Below are positions 12,669-23,222 of a stretch of DNA of 64,000 nt, piece by piece (the first letter of the stretch is position 1; each line of letters starts with the position of its first letter). The notes under the pieces are model-generated. The model was not told the DNA's origin. It saw nothing but the letters and a program-made list of their open reading frames with translations, and searched no databases. A program made the position numbers and the translations under genes. The DNA comes from Collybiopsis luxurians FD-317 M1 (Eukaryota; Basidiomycota; Agaricomycetes; Agaricales; Omphalotaceae). The stretch covers positions 83,849 through 147,848 of the forward strand of contig KN834863.1 in NCBI GenBank assembly GCA_000827265.1, read 5' to 3'.

Positions 12669-15600
12669 TCATTGCCAATGTTCATAATTGACTGCCTCAT
12701 CTGAAGTCGCAGTACGGTCAACAGATGCAGAGGGCTGGGCCATGGAATAACCAACGTCGGTGTAAGAGGTAGCTGAAACATTACTGACATTTGTAGCTGC
12801 AGAGGAAACAGTGGAAGCACGAGGACAAATGGGCGAAGAACCGGTCCTGGTTTGTGAGGGTGAAGAGGAGGAAGGAAAGCAATTCATAGAGGGTGGAGTA
12901 GGGCGAGGGGTGGAAGAAATTTGAACTGAAGTTGCGGCCACAGGCTGACAGAACAGGGGAGAAGAAGATGGAACCGAGCTAGATGATTGCCCCACAGGAG
13001 CAGACCGCTTAGATGGGGAACGCACAGGTCTGAATGAAACAGGGGGATCTAGCTCATCGCCCGCAGCCGGCAAGGACAGTAGAATGACAAAAGCAAGGTT
13101 AAGAGACAGGCCAGATGGAATGTCACGGTAATGACGAGTGGTTGGAAAGGTATGAGCAGTATAACCGACAGCAACTAGAGACCCTTGGGGAAGGTCGACC
13201 ATGCCCCCTTTGTATAGAGGATAGCTGCTGATTCTGATCTCATGCAGTTGATTGGGTGAAGCCTCGAAAGCAGTATTGGCCGCAGATGTACGACCGTCAT
13301 ATACAGGAACTGAGGATCAAAGAAAGACCACTCAATCAGCAATAGAGCAAGAGAACAGATTGAGAAAGAATACTTACTAGGGGATGAAAAGGGCACAGCG
13401 TGTCGGAAGCGAGACCATATTTTTAATCTTGGATCATCATCTGCATAATGCTCAGGACAGGGTCAAGACTTGACTGATTGGCAGAGGTGTTAGAGGAGAA
13501 AGAGAGTATGAATAGAAGATACGAACTTTGTGTAGAGGGGGAGTAATCAGTAGGGTTACTTTTTACTTCATTAGAAAAATGCTGCATGGAGGTGAAGGTG
13601 ACAATGCCCTCGGAAACAGCGAGGGCAATTTCTGTAAAGTTAAGTGCGGCGGCAAAGAAACCCAGCATAAGCTGTGCTTCCTGCTCAAATGGAGAGAGAT
13701 CTAATTGATGCAAGACCCGTTTGGTTGAACCAGAGTCAAAAACAACCGGATCATAGATGCGCGAACGCTTGACAAGACCGGAGGTTAAGAAGACAGCGGT
13801 GAAATGATTATCTTCAGCTGGAGGTAGACGAGGACCTTTATCTGTGTTCACAACAGTGACGCATGAAGGATCAGCCCTGGACGGGTTAATCCAGCAGGCA
13901 CAATAATTGAATATTGTTGTAGTAAGTAAGCTCCTGAGAGAGGAGATCAGAAGAAGTAATCAGAAAACAGAGCATGATAATACCTGCGTACAGCCTGGGT
14001 GAGGCCACTGAAAATGGAAGAGAAGGATAACCAGTCAAGGTCATCTGTTGGAACACCAGCAGAAGCGATAGGATAGACAAGGGGCATTCTAGAAAGATGA
14101 AAAATATACAGTCAACACAGGACATTGAGAAAAAGAATTGGACCTACAATCTATTTTTAACATTTTGATAAGTGTTAACGAGTTCAGGAGCCATGAGATG
14201 AGATTTAAGACAGCCATCAGCACCCAGACCACTGTCGTCAAATAAGGGTTCATCAGACAACAGGTTATCAACATTCGAGGCCACAGAACAGGCAACGAAA
14301 GCTGAATCTGAGGAGATGTTGGTATGAATTGAGGACACACTTGTGGGCACAGAATGAACAAAATTGGAAGGGTGAGTGCCACGGGATGCAAAAGAGAGTG
14401 TAGGCGAAGGCAATGGAGAAGAAGAATTGGGGACTGATGTGTGAGTGGAGGAAGGGGGAGAGTTATGTGCAGAAGCACCACCTGAGTTGCCCTCAGAAAG
14501 TGCCTTGGTAATGGCGGCCAATCTGGCCTGGGAAGCAGATGAGCGAGCACTAGGCACTTTAGCGGGAGACGGAGAAGGTGAACCGACAACTAAAGGGATT
14601 GCAGATGAGGGAGACATGGGAGAGGAATGATGTAAACGATGTCGAGAAGAGGGTGTAGATGGAAACTGTTGTCGGAGTGCAGGTATATCATCAAGATTTT
14701 CAGGGAGATCAATATTGAGATTGTCCAGCTCTTCATCAGTGATATGATGATGAATGAAAGACAATGAGGGCACAGGAATAGAAGGTGCAGGACGATATCC
14801 ATGGGACGCGACATTTGGGAACTGTGCACGGACAGCAGGAGCATCTCTGACATTACGCGCAGTGAAATTGAGCACGTTAAGGTCACCGTCTGAGAACTGA
14901 GCTCGCTCGCAAGACAGAACAGGATGATGAGCAGAAGTTTGAGCATGGTCGAGATCATGAACATCAAAGGGAGGAGCGCGAATGGGACGCGGGGTATCAT
15001 TTTGGGAAGGGGAAGGGGTAGGACTAGGCAAAGGTGGGCTTGCACCTGCGGGGAAAAATTTCATTCCATGGAAGACAATGTAATCTGGAACATTAGGGGA
15101 CGGGGAGGAAGAATTATCATCCAGAGAAGTGGTCCTGGAACATTTTGAAGGGGAGGGAGAGGAAACAGAGACAGGAGACAAGAAGGGAGAAGGAGACCAA
15201 CTAAAAACACCCAATTAGAAATAGAGAAGAAAAAAAATAAAATAAAAGACATACACAAGTCTTTTACAGGGGGAGGTGGAAGCAGTGGACGCAGGAAAAT
15301 GATACGGAGAGTTACACCTGGACTGAACAGGGGTAGAAGGACAAGAACGCAATGTTCTTCCAAGAAGATCGCAGGAAACGGCAGCAGGCGAAGAAGATGT
15401 ATGGTCATGCAAGAGTTCGACCCCAGACGAGATATGTTCAACATGCTCAAAAGAGTCATCGGAGGCAGACGAGTAGGCTTGAACAGAGAGGATGTCATTA
15501 ACAGCAGAACTGTCTGACTTTTTGGGAGGGACAGGGTTTACATTGCACTCCATATCATTGGCTTGGACAAGATGAAAGTCCTCGGAAACAGCATAATCAG

Positions 15601-16434
15601 GAGCTACGGATGGGAGGAGTGGGACACCCTTCGGAGCGCCACACATAGCATCCAACGCTGTACCAGAATCATCAGGAGCAGCAGGGAGCAATGAGGGAAC
15701 GGGATTTGGAGAAGAATGAGGCAGGGAAACAGATGTATTTTTGGCTAACAAAAAGAATAGAAAAGAGCAGAGAGGTGAACCAATGTTAAGTGGAGATAGC
15801 AACGGACGTACTCTCAGGGACAAGTGTGGACATATCTTGAGAAATAGGAGCAGGTGAAGCGGAGGCACAAATATACACAGAGTCGGAGTTGCTGAAACTG
15901 AAAGAATGAATGAGAAAGAAAGCAGGAGGAGAATCCTACTGATACACACGTATAAGCATCCAAAGGATACTTTGATTTAGGTTTAATCGGACGACCAGAA
16001 TGACGCAAGCTAGAAGGCAGACGCGTAAGCAGCGACAAGGTGAGTTGGATAGGCAAAGGTGAACTTGGACATTTTTTAAATATTTAGGTAGGAGGACCTG
16101 AAGACGGGTAAGAACAGGGACGAAGCAGATGGCTCAGGCAGAAGTCAGAGAAAGAGTATATAAGAAAAATTAAGAAAGCAAAAAGACACAGGATAATCCC
16201 AAATTTGAATAAGAATAATAATAAAAATAAACGAGAAAGAAAATGTCAAAATTTAGAGGACTTACTAATGGGCAAAAGAATTGTAAAAAAAGAGGCTGGA
16301 GAGAAGATTATGGGGGCACCTGCAGGAGAGCGGTCTGGATCAGAATCCACAGGGTAAAGCACATCGAAGGTTGATTTGCAAAGATGGACAGAGAAAGCCG
16401 ATCGAGAATGACTTTTCGACTGAGGAACACGCAA
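12669..16434 (-). CDS. Ser/Pro-rich cassette protein, at least eight exons
   Basis: Exons read on the minus strand: about 16056-15950, 15891-15812, 15744-15255, 15200-14148, 14088-13984, 13933-13527, 13440-13378 and 13309-12669. Introns are GT-AG and phases agree from 15950 to the stop, giving roughly 980 residues. The 5' end is uncertain: 16427-16266 is a likely earlier exon, and a possible first exon starts MDLLESLPVTVLPSS near 16590. The N-terminal 600 residues are Ser/Pro-rich and probably disordered. They contain a twice-used motif around LNFTARNVRDAPAVRAQFP and LNIDLPENLDDIPALRQQFP. Two conserved-looking parts follow: VFLTSGLVKRSRIYDPVVF and PLYKGGMVDLPQGSLVAVGY. I do not know the family. 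No stop was found in the joined frame, unlike the neighbouring helicase. Confidence 0.65.
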
Positions 16435-16591
16435 ATGTCAAAGTAAAAAGATAATATTACGGAGCATATGAAATGACAAGATACTCATTAAAGAAGAGAT
16501 ACGGAAGGACAGAGTGGCATTGAAAAGGAAGCATCCACAAGCAGAGGAAGGCAATACAGTGACAGGCAGGGATTCAAGCAGATCCATAAAT

Positions 16592-17129
16592 GAATGATAT
16601 CGAAAGAAACAGCGCTCAGCAACACCGAGGAAGAAAACGAGGGAGGGATTGAAAGTGAAATTTAATTAATGAATTGAAAAAGGATAGATGAAGAACAGTA
16701 GGAGGTAAATGAAGGCAGGTAAAGGTAAAAGAAGACAGACAACAGAAGGCGACTCAGAGGAAGACACAGGGAATGACAGATGAAAGGTGAAAAAAAAAAA
16801 AAAGATGATGAAAAAGGGAATCAAGTGCAACGGCAAAGAAAGCAAGTAATCTGAGGCAAAGGGAAAGTGTTACAAAGAGAGTACACCGAGGCGTAGTAAA
16901 AGGGAAATGAGGGTGAGTAGAAAGAGGATTCGCAAATAGTGATTGAAGAAGGACAAATCATGAGAATGGGCGGACAATAGGGCAGATGAGAAAATTGTAA
17001 TGAAAAGGAAGGGTCGGGTAAGGACATAAAAAAAGCAAAGTATATAATAGGCATGAGAAAGGCAGGAGGGAGAGCGCGATACACAATGATCGACAATCTG
17101 TACGACAAAGAGGCAAGCGGTGAGTGATA
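16592..17129. other. gene-free, purine-rich interval
   Basis: 540 bp between the possible 5' end of the Ser/Pro-rich gene and the start of the 316-aa gene, which face away from each other. A and G dominate the plus strand. Long minus-strand frames here are hydrophobic pyrimidine-tract translations without signature. Confidence 0.4.
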
Positions 17130-18276
17130 ATGGATGGACAAATGGAGACATGTACGTGTACTTACATAGTAGCAGCCCGAAGCCTTGCAGCGATACAAGC
17201 AGCCAGAGAAAAGGAGAGACCAATGCAGACGCAAGTCAAAGACTTGTGCCTCGTAAGTTGATGAAGAGAGAAACACATAGAGATACAGAACTGACAGATG
17301 ATTAAACAGACAGAAGGTTGGCAAAACTTCATAGAAGTTTACCACTTCAGTGAACCAACGGCGTGGCGAATGACGTGGTGTCAAGATGGACACAAAAGAG
17401 AGGAGATCCAATACCATATTCAAGGAATAGTAGAGGACAAACGGCTCCCACCCATTAAAATGCCAAGGTAAGGGGCAGTATTGCGAACGAGAGTCGCTCT
17501 GACAAGATTGCAGGGGTAAAAAACATATACAGCACATGAAACAGAGCATAACAATATCGGGACTGGGAAGCAAGCAATTTGATGAGGATATCAATGCGAT
17601 AATCGACATATACGCAGAACTAGCGAGACAAGTAGGCCAAATTGAAGTATTCGAAATCAAAGATAGTGAAGGTCGACGAATGCTTGAGATTGGAAATCGT
17701 GTGTTCACACCCCAATGGGAGGCACCAAATATGGAATGGATTGAGCCACAGCGAGAAGTGGATCCCGAGCGCACAATCGAGAGTATGAAAACGCAACACA
17801 GTAAGTTCATTCATGGAGCAGAAAACGTGGTGGACTTTGGAGAGGAAAAGACAGAGGAAGAAGGGGAAAAAAGGTATGGATCTGCGAGTTAGAGAAATGA
17901 CATTGACTGAGGGATGCAGGACATACACGATGAGCCCGCAGAAGATACACGTAGGGGACATTGTTGACATTGCATTTTCGGTAGTGGGGATACCTACAAA
18001 GCAAGAAACGAAAGCAATGCTCATACTGAGAGCCATTACACTGTTGGATGGAATGCACACACAGGTAAGAAATGAAGCGGAGGAGACGACATAAAAACTG
18101 ACGAGGTATAGAATTGGATAAAGGCATGGGTCCGGGGCAAACCGAAAGGAAATGAGCAAGTTCAATTGAGGAAGAGGTCTGCATTTGATGATGATGCGGA
18201 GGGAGACGTGGAAGAAGCAAGAAAAAAGCTGAAGGAATTGGCAGTGAACGAGAAGGCAAAGATGGCTGAAGATTAA
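17130..18276 (+). CDS. 316-aa cassette protein with acidic, basic-patched tail (five exons)
   Basis: Exons are 17130-17252, 17310-17467, 17514-17873, 17920-18064 and 18112-18276. The four introns are 46-57 nt, GT-AG, and every phase agrees (951 nt, 317 codons). An ATG at 17142 is an alternative start. The N-terminal exons read GWQNFIEVYHFSEPTAWRMT. The middle carries APNMEWIEPQREVDPERT and, after a Glu-rich linker, IHVGDIVDIAFSVVGIP. The tail (LRKRSAFDDDAEGDVEEARK) has a basic patch plus acidic run typical of nuclear proteins. I recognise the pattern as a recurrent mushroom-genome hypothetical family but cannot name a function. Intact, and transcribed away from the Ser/Pro-rich gene. Confidence 0.75.
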
Positions 18277-18516
18277 GCGCTTATTGTAAGCACACAATGT
18301 AAGCATAGGCTGAAAGTAAATTGAATGGGTCAAAAGTGGACTCAAAGTTCACAGAACAGCTGACAGATTGAAATATATATTCAAGGTTATACATAAGAAA
18401 AGTACAAGAAAAACACATAGAATAGATAAAAGATTAAAAACAACAAATTTATCATATGTTAGGTGGCACATAGGAAATAGTACAAAATAGAAGGACAAAA
18501 ATGCAGACACATAATA

Positions 18517-20221
18517 CTAAAAGGGGTACCAGATATTAACATCAACAGAAGCTAACTTCAGGCATTGCAAACGGATGTCGAGACCATCGCGGTCAGAACG
18601 AGAGGAAAGATCATACGGTACACGAACATCAACATGAAGACGGGAGAGAGAGGGAACAGCAATGTCAGAAAGGTGTGCGTTGACCTAAAGGTAAAAGAAA
18701 AGATCGACAATAAGGTGAGCAGAAAGAGGACAAGGAGTAAACAGAAACACTCACCAATGAAGCAGGGAGACCATGGGACATGAGAGTGGCAAAAAGTGAG
18801 TACAAACACTGTGCAATACAAGGAGAAGCAATATGAGGTGGAGATGAAGAGGCAAGACAAGAGAAAACACAATGAGTGAGGCAGAGAGCTCGAACATCAG
18901 TGGTATGGCCACAGAAATGATAATTCTGAAGGCAAGCCAACAGAGTAGAAGGACTGAAGAAACAGCATGAAAAGGAGGAAATTTTTTAAAAAAAAAGGAC
19001 AGAATGCACCCAGTATGAGACAGTCCAAAGTCAAAGTGAGAAAGAATAGACCCCATGGGGGAAGACTCATCCATAGATACAACAAATGCAGAAGAGTCGG
19101 GCACATCAGGAAGATGAGGAGAGCGGAAAGGAACGTAAGCTAAATGAGCACTATCCTGGTCATACGCAATCCTCCAGCTATTCAGCTCAAGGACACGAGG
19201 AGCGGGAGGAGCGGCAATACTGGGGTCAAAGGGAACAACTAGGCAATGGCGATCACCCACCCAATGTGTCGAGGAGAGGGACACATCGGAATAGCAGGAA
19301 AGAATGCGACCGAGAGGAGGATGAGGAATGGGGGTAAAGCCTCGTACATTCCACTTGTGAACTGCCGCTGCGACGCAAGGAGCGCGAGAACAGTTGGGGT
19401 CAAGGGTGATATTGATGCAGTTGCAAAAGGTAAGACGCGGAAACAAACTGTAAGCTGAGGAGTTTGTGAAAAAATTCAACACACAGCCTGTACAAGATGT
19501 CAGCAAGGAGGAAGGACAAGGAGTAGAGAAGACATACTGGAGTGGAAAGAGAGAACAGCAGCGACGGGAGAATGCACAGTCGCGACGAGCTGAACAAGAT
19601 GGGAGCCATCCGAAGCAGAAAAGGACCAAACTTGCAAGACTTCACTGGATTTATAGAAGGACTCGGTGGAAGTATCACATCCAGAAGAGGTGATGCGGCG
19701 ATGGTCGAAAGAAAAGACGGGATCCTGACCAGACGATGGTCGAAAGATGAGGCCGCAAGCCATTAGCCAAAACCCAAAATGAACACAGGACAAGAAGGGG
19801 CAAAAAATATCCAAATCGGAGTTGTAGCATTCTCAGGAGAAAAATTTTAAAGCGACCGAGCCAGCTACCATGGCGCCAGATGTACGCTGAAAAGAATTAA
19901 GATAAATTGACGCATGACATGAAAGGAACACGCACAAGCAAATTCAGGAAGGAAGGAATATCAGCTGGAGAGAAAAACGGCTGCAGAACATGATGAGGAT
20001 GATAGGCGCGAACAGAAAAGCTCAAAACAAGAGAACGGCACAGAGAGGAAATGACACCCAAAGAAAGCAGGTCACGTAAATTGAGAAGACACAGGATAGG
20101 ATCCAACGAAAAAATAGTAGATCTAAAGATGGACAGTGAGTTTCAGGTAAGAATGAAAAGAATAGAGTCGGACGGACAAGACAGACTCAAACTTAGAAAA
20201 AGCAGGATCAGGAGTAGCCAT
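18517..20221 (-). CDS. F-box-like / nucleotidyltransferase-fold protein, one in-frame TGA
   Basis: ATG 20221 opens a short first exon, then an F-box-like stretch STIFSLDPILCLLNLRDL. After an intron ending TTTTCAG the protein reads SGAMVAGSVALKFFS-TGA-ECYNSDLDIF. The GS followed by DLD spacing is that of pol-beta-type nucleotidyltransferases (MNT-like). Later exons carry VQLVATVHSPVAAVLSFHS, then AYSLFPRLTF, THWVGDRHCLVVPFD and LELNSWRIAYDQD. A C-terminal exon ends NIWYPF at TAG 18517-18519. The joins I checked keep phase. TGA 19835-19833 is the only break found; a copy at 42.5 kb has His there. The reaction is unknown. Large families with this layout occur in Agaricomycetes (recalled, not searched). 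Confidence 0.65.
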
Positions 20222-20339
20222 GGGCGAAAAAAAAAAGGGACAACGACAGAGAAAAACGGGGAGATTTAAAGGGACAAAAAAGGAGGGCAGGTACAAAGTA
20301 AAACACCGACAATGAGAAAGCGGAAGACATGAAGAGAGA

Positions 20340-20590
20340 CAGTGACAGAAGAAGGCAGAGATGTAAGTAACGGGGATTACATGTCAAGAAGGAACCGCGT
20401 AATGAAGAGGAAGAGAAGGGAGGAAGATGATGGTGGACAGAAAGTCACGTAGCATAACAAAAGTTACAAAAAGTGACACATCCATATATGGGGAAAAAAA
20501 GCGATATAGAGAGCAAGTAAAGTGGCGTGGGAATAAGGTCAAGTCCCATTGCAAGACGAATCCTCCATTACATTCCGGACTCGTAAAGTT
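20340..20590 (-). promoter_or_regulatory. conserved block upstream of the F-box/NTase gene (three copies in window)
   Basis: The words CCATATATGGGG, AAAGTGACA and CATTCCGGACTCGTA recur in the same order at about 33.88-34.01 kb and, inverted, at 41.44-41.64 kb. At 20.3 and 41.4 kb the block lies directly upstream of an F-box/NTase gene, so it is probably its promoter and 5' UTR or the border of a duplicated unit. Confidence 0.65.
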
Positions 20591-21260
20591 GGACTTTGAA
20601 TGTTGAGCCTTGGGCTCCGCAATATTGAACCCTGGGCTTTCGGACTCATATTTGCCATGCAATGCGGTGGCCCACTTTCTCATGTAAAGTAGTTGGCACA
20701 TAGTTCACTTGTTTACTGTAGTTAGGACAATGTTTGTATCTACATTCATCATTGAAAGTCCATCTGTAGGTTCTATCTACGGGCGGCAGAGTGTTAGGAT
20801 TCAACAGTAAGGTCAGATTTGCTGTTCCATCTGCGAGTGTTCTCCATACTGCAAGACAGGAAAAATTGAGTGTTTTTGAGCATTCAGTGCGGCAGCTATA
20901 AGTAGATGAGAAGGTTCAGAGTGCATAGCATCCAGTAATGAGAAGATTGCAAAGGATTCACGACATCCATTCCGAATTTTCCAGTAGCTTCTTGATATAC
21001 GCAGCTCCACTAGATTATAAACCACAAAAGGCAAGCAATGGATCTTTTACTGCATGAACTGCATGCGGTTTTCGATTATCACTTGAAGAGAGAAAAGTAT
21101 TGGTAAAGGCAAGTATAGGCAGATTCATTAATTGATCATCAATATGCTGTATAGACGCAGACGAAAGCCAGCGAGGAGCAGAACTCAACTCTGAATTGAA
21201 TAGTACCAAAACAATGAACGAGTCGCTCAAAGGCAGACAATAGGCGCTTGGGCACGGAAC
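20591..21260 (-). other. unidentified stretch between cassette border and LINE tail
   Basis: Minus-strand frames such as 21034-20813 and 21311-21015 are open but show no family signature. A second copy of the GGACTCAT word at 20640, followed by TTTGCCATGCAATG, matches a block at 43455 and 32830. No reliable gene. Confidence 0.35.
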
Positions 21261-21830
21261 AAGGTAAGGTAAGGTAAGGTTTATTACCGGCTTGGGACCA
21301 AGAACTGACATGCCGGGGTCCGAGTGATCAGATCAGTGTATCTACTATTACACAGTCCTCCTCGGGACCCACCAATCACAGTCCGGACGAGCTCGTAACA
21401 CCTCGGCTACTGTTGATCCATGTGCTAATTGGAGGGTCGAGGTACAAAATCAATGCTATCTACAAAAGGAATTACCGATGGTATTGAGGTGGGATGTATA
21501 ATGGAACTTCTTCGTACATAGAAAGAACCTCGTAACTGTATTTTGCCGTCACAGAAAAAAGAGACTTCATGGTCACTAATTCGGCTAGCTTTTCCCAGCT
21601 GCTTAAAGATGAATTTCTCATATGTGGGATTGCCTGATACACTGTCTGTAAAAATTCTCCCCTGCGATCACAAAGAATGTCATTTAGACAATCGATTAGA
21701 GCATGCTCGGGATCCTCCACGGCACTCAGACATAGACGGCACAGTCTGTCATTGTGATCAACAGATAGTCTATGATTATCAGCCCATCGCAGTCATTCCA
21801 CAGCCAGTGGATGGTCTCCTGAAATAAGTT
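21261..21830 (-). mobile_element. 5'-truncated LINE with zf-RVT remnant and tandem tail
   Basis: The minus strand reads HNDRLCRLCLSAVEDPEHAL, the CxxC...EDPxHxxxxC pattern of the zinc-binding region after LINE reverse transcriptases, then FLQTVYQAIPHM. The frame ends near 21472. The 3' side finishes in about four CTTAC-type repeats (21261-21280 on plus: AAGGT units), the tandem tail usual for basidiomycete non-LTR elements. The rest of the RT is absent. Confidence 0.7.
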
Positions 21831-23222
21831 TTGTGAAAGCTTTCCGATGTTGACTGTCCTTGATGTCCTCAAGATATTTTCTCATATAGGCCTACAGCTG
21901 TTGACCTTTTTATTGTATTGTCCTTTCTCCCCAGGCTTTCTTTTTCAGTGGAGAGGGAGTGTCGCGCTCCCTGCGCTCCTGCGCATGAAGTACAACAAGT
22001 TCACCATTTCGGTGAACTTGGATTATAGTTATTCCATAGTTATTCCATGGTAGACGGAACATCGATCATTACTTACATACATGGATATTCTATTACTTAA
22101 TTTAGATACATGCCGGATTATCACTCCAAGGAAAAGACAGTTAGAATGGGAACTGAATAGACCATGATGACTGCGTGAGAAGTAAATTCCTTTTATCCAA
22201 ATTTTGTCGAATTTTGAGCCTTTTCTACACTACAAGACCCTCCCGGGGAACGCCCGTAAGTACCAACGACAGCCCGACCTTCAAGTTGGTCCAGCCACTT
22301 CCCCATCGCCCACAATTTTCACTGTCGTCACGCAAAGACACTGTGGTGCAGCCACCATTCTCACATTGACCAAATAGTGTGCTGTGGATTACTGACAAGG
22401 AGAATGGGAAGCTGGACATGATGTGAGCTATAGAGACATGGAGGTATTGGAACCAATAGGGAAAAACTCTTCATACGTTGGATTGACTATCAGTGGAATT
22501 ACATGTCAGTTCAATATTGATATCGTATACATTTGCCGTGTTACAATCCCATTTAAGAGTGATATAAAAGAGAACTGTAATAACGAGCATTTATTGATGC
22601 AATCGACTATGTGGAAATGAGCATATGATAATACACTGTTAAGGAACAACTCACCTGAAGGTAAGGCAAGAATGGTGGGAGCGAGAGGTGATTTGACATT
22701 TAGAAACATTGCTGGGAGGTATTAGGAGGTCAGTACACCCAGGGAATTAAATGAAATCATTTCCAAGATAAGGTCGGCAGATATGGCATCCGACAAAACC
22801 TGGAAATCGTGTACAGCAGTACGAGCCTTGAGTACGAGCGGAAAGTTGGGTAGATGTGGTTACAGTTAAAGAAGACAATGAGGGAGTTGGTCTAGTTTTC
22901 AAAGAAAAGAAGACAATAAAATGGAATGCAGGAGGCGCTCCATTTGCTTACGGTGATGGAGAGCATGATAGAGAAGAAGGGTAACAGGCAAACGCGAGCA
23001 TCGAGCGATCAGCGGAAGTCGGATTTTCACGTGATAATCACGGGACTCGGACATTTTCGCCATCGCATTGGTTACGGCCAAAGGGAAGCGCAAACCCTCT
23101 ACTCTAAAGAGGCAGCGGGAATAGTTATTTATCCTGAACATAAGCCAGCTCGAAGGCACCATAGTCTTGATACGACAAAAATATACAAAATATATAAACA
23201 TTCAGTTCTTCCTACATCCAGT
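21831..23222. other. intergenic, no gene recognised
   Basis: 1.4 kb with only short frames (for example 22175-22369 and 22926-23243, plus) and no family signature. It holds the 3' flank of the A-T-R gene. Confidence 0.4.

Noticed and set aside
16821..17810. 329-codon minus-strand frame
   Set aside because: Lies antisense to the five-exon plus-strand gene with consistent splicing; composition is that of pyrimidine tract.
7539..20590. Cassette as KDZ-type or Plavaka DNA transposon
   Set aside because: No DDE/KDZ transposase motif or SET/TET companion gene seen; the only enzyme signatures are helicase and nucleotidyltransferase-like.
21261..21280. AAGGT repeats as telomere or microsatellite
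   Set aside because: Directly attached to the 3' end of a LINE remnant in the right orientation, so it is the element's tandem tail.
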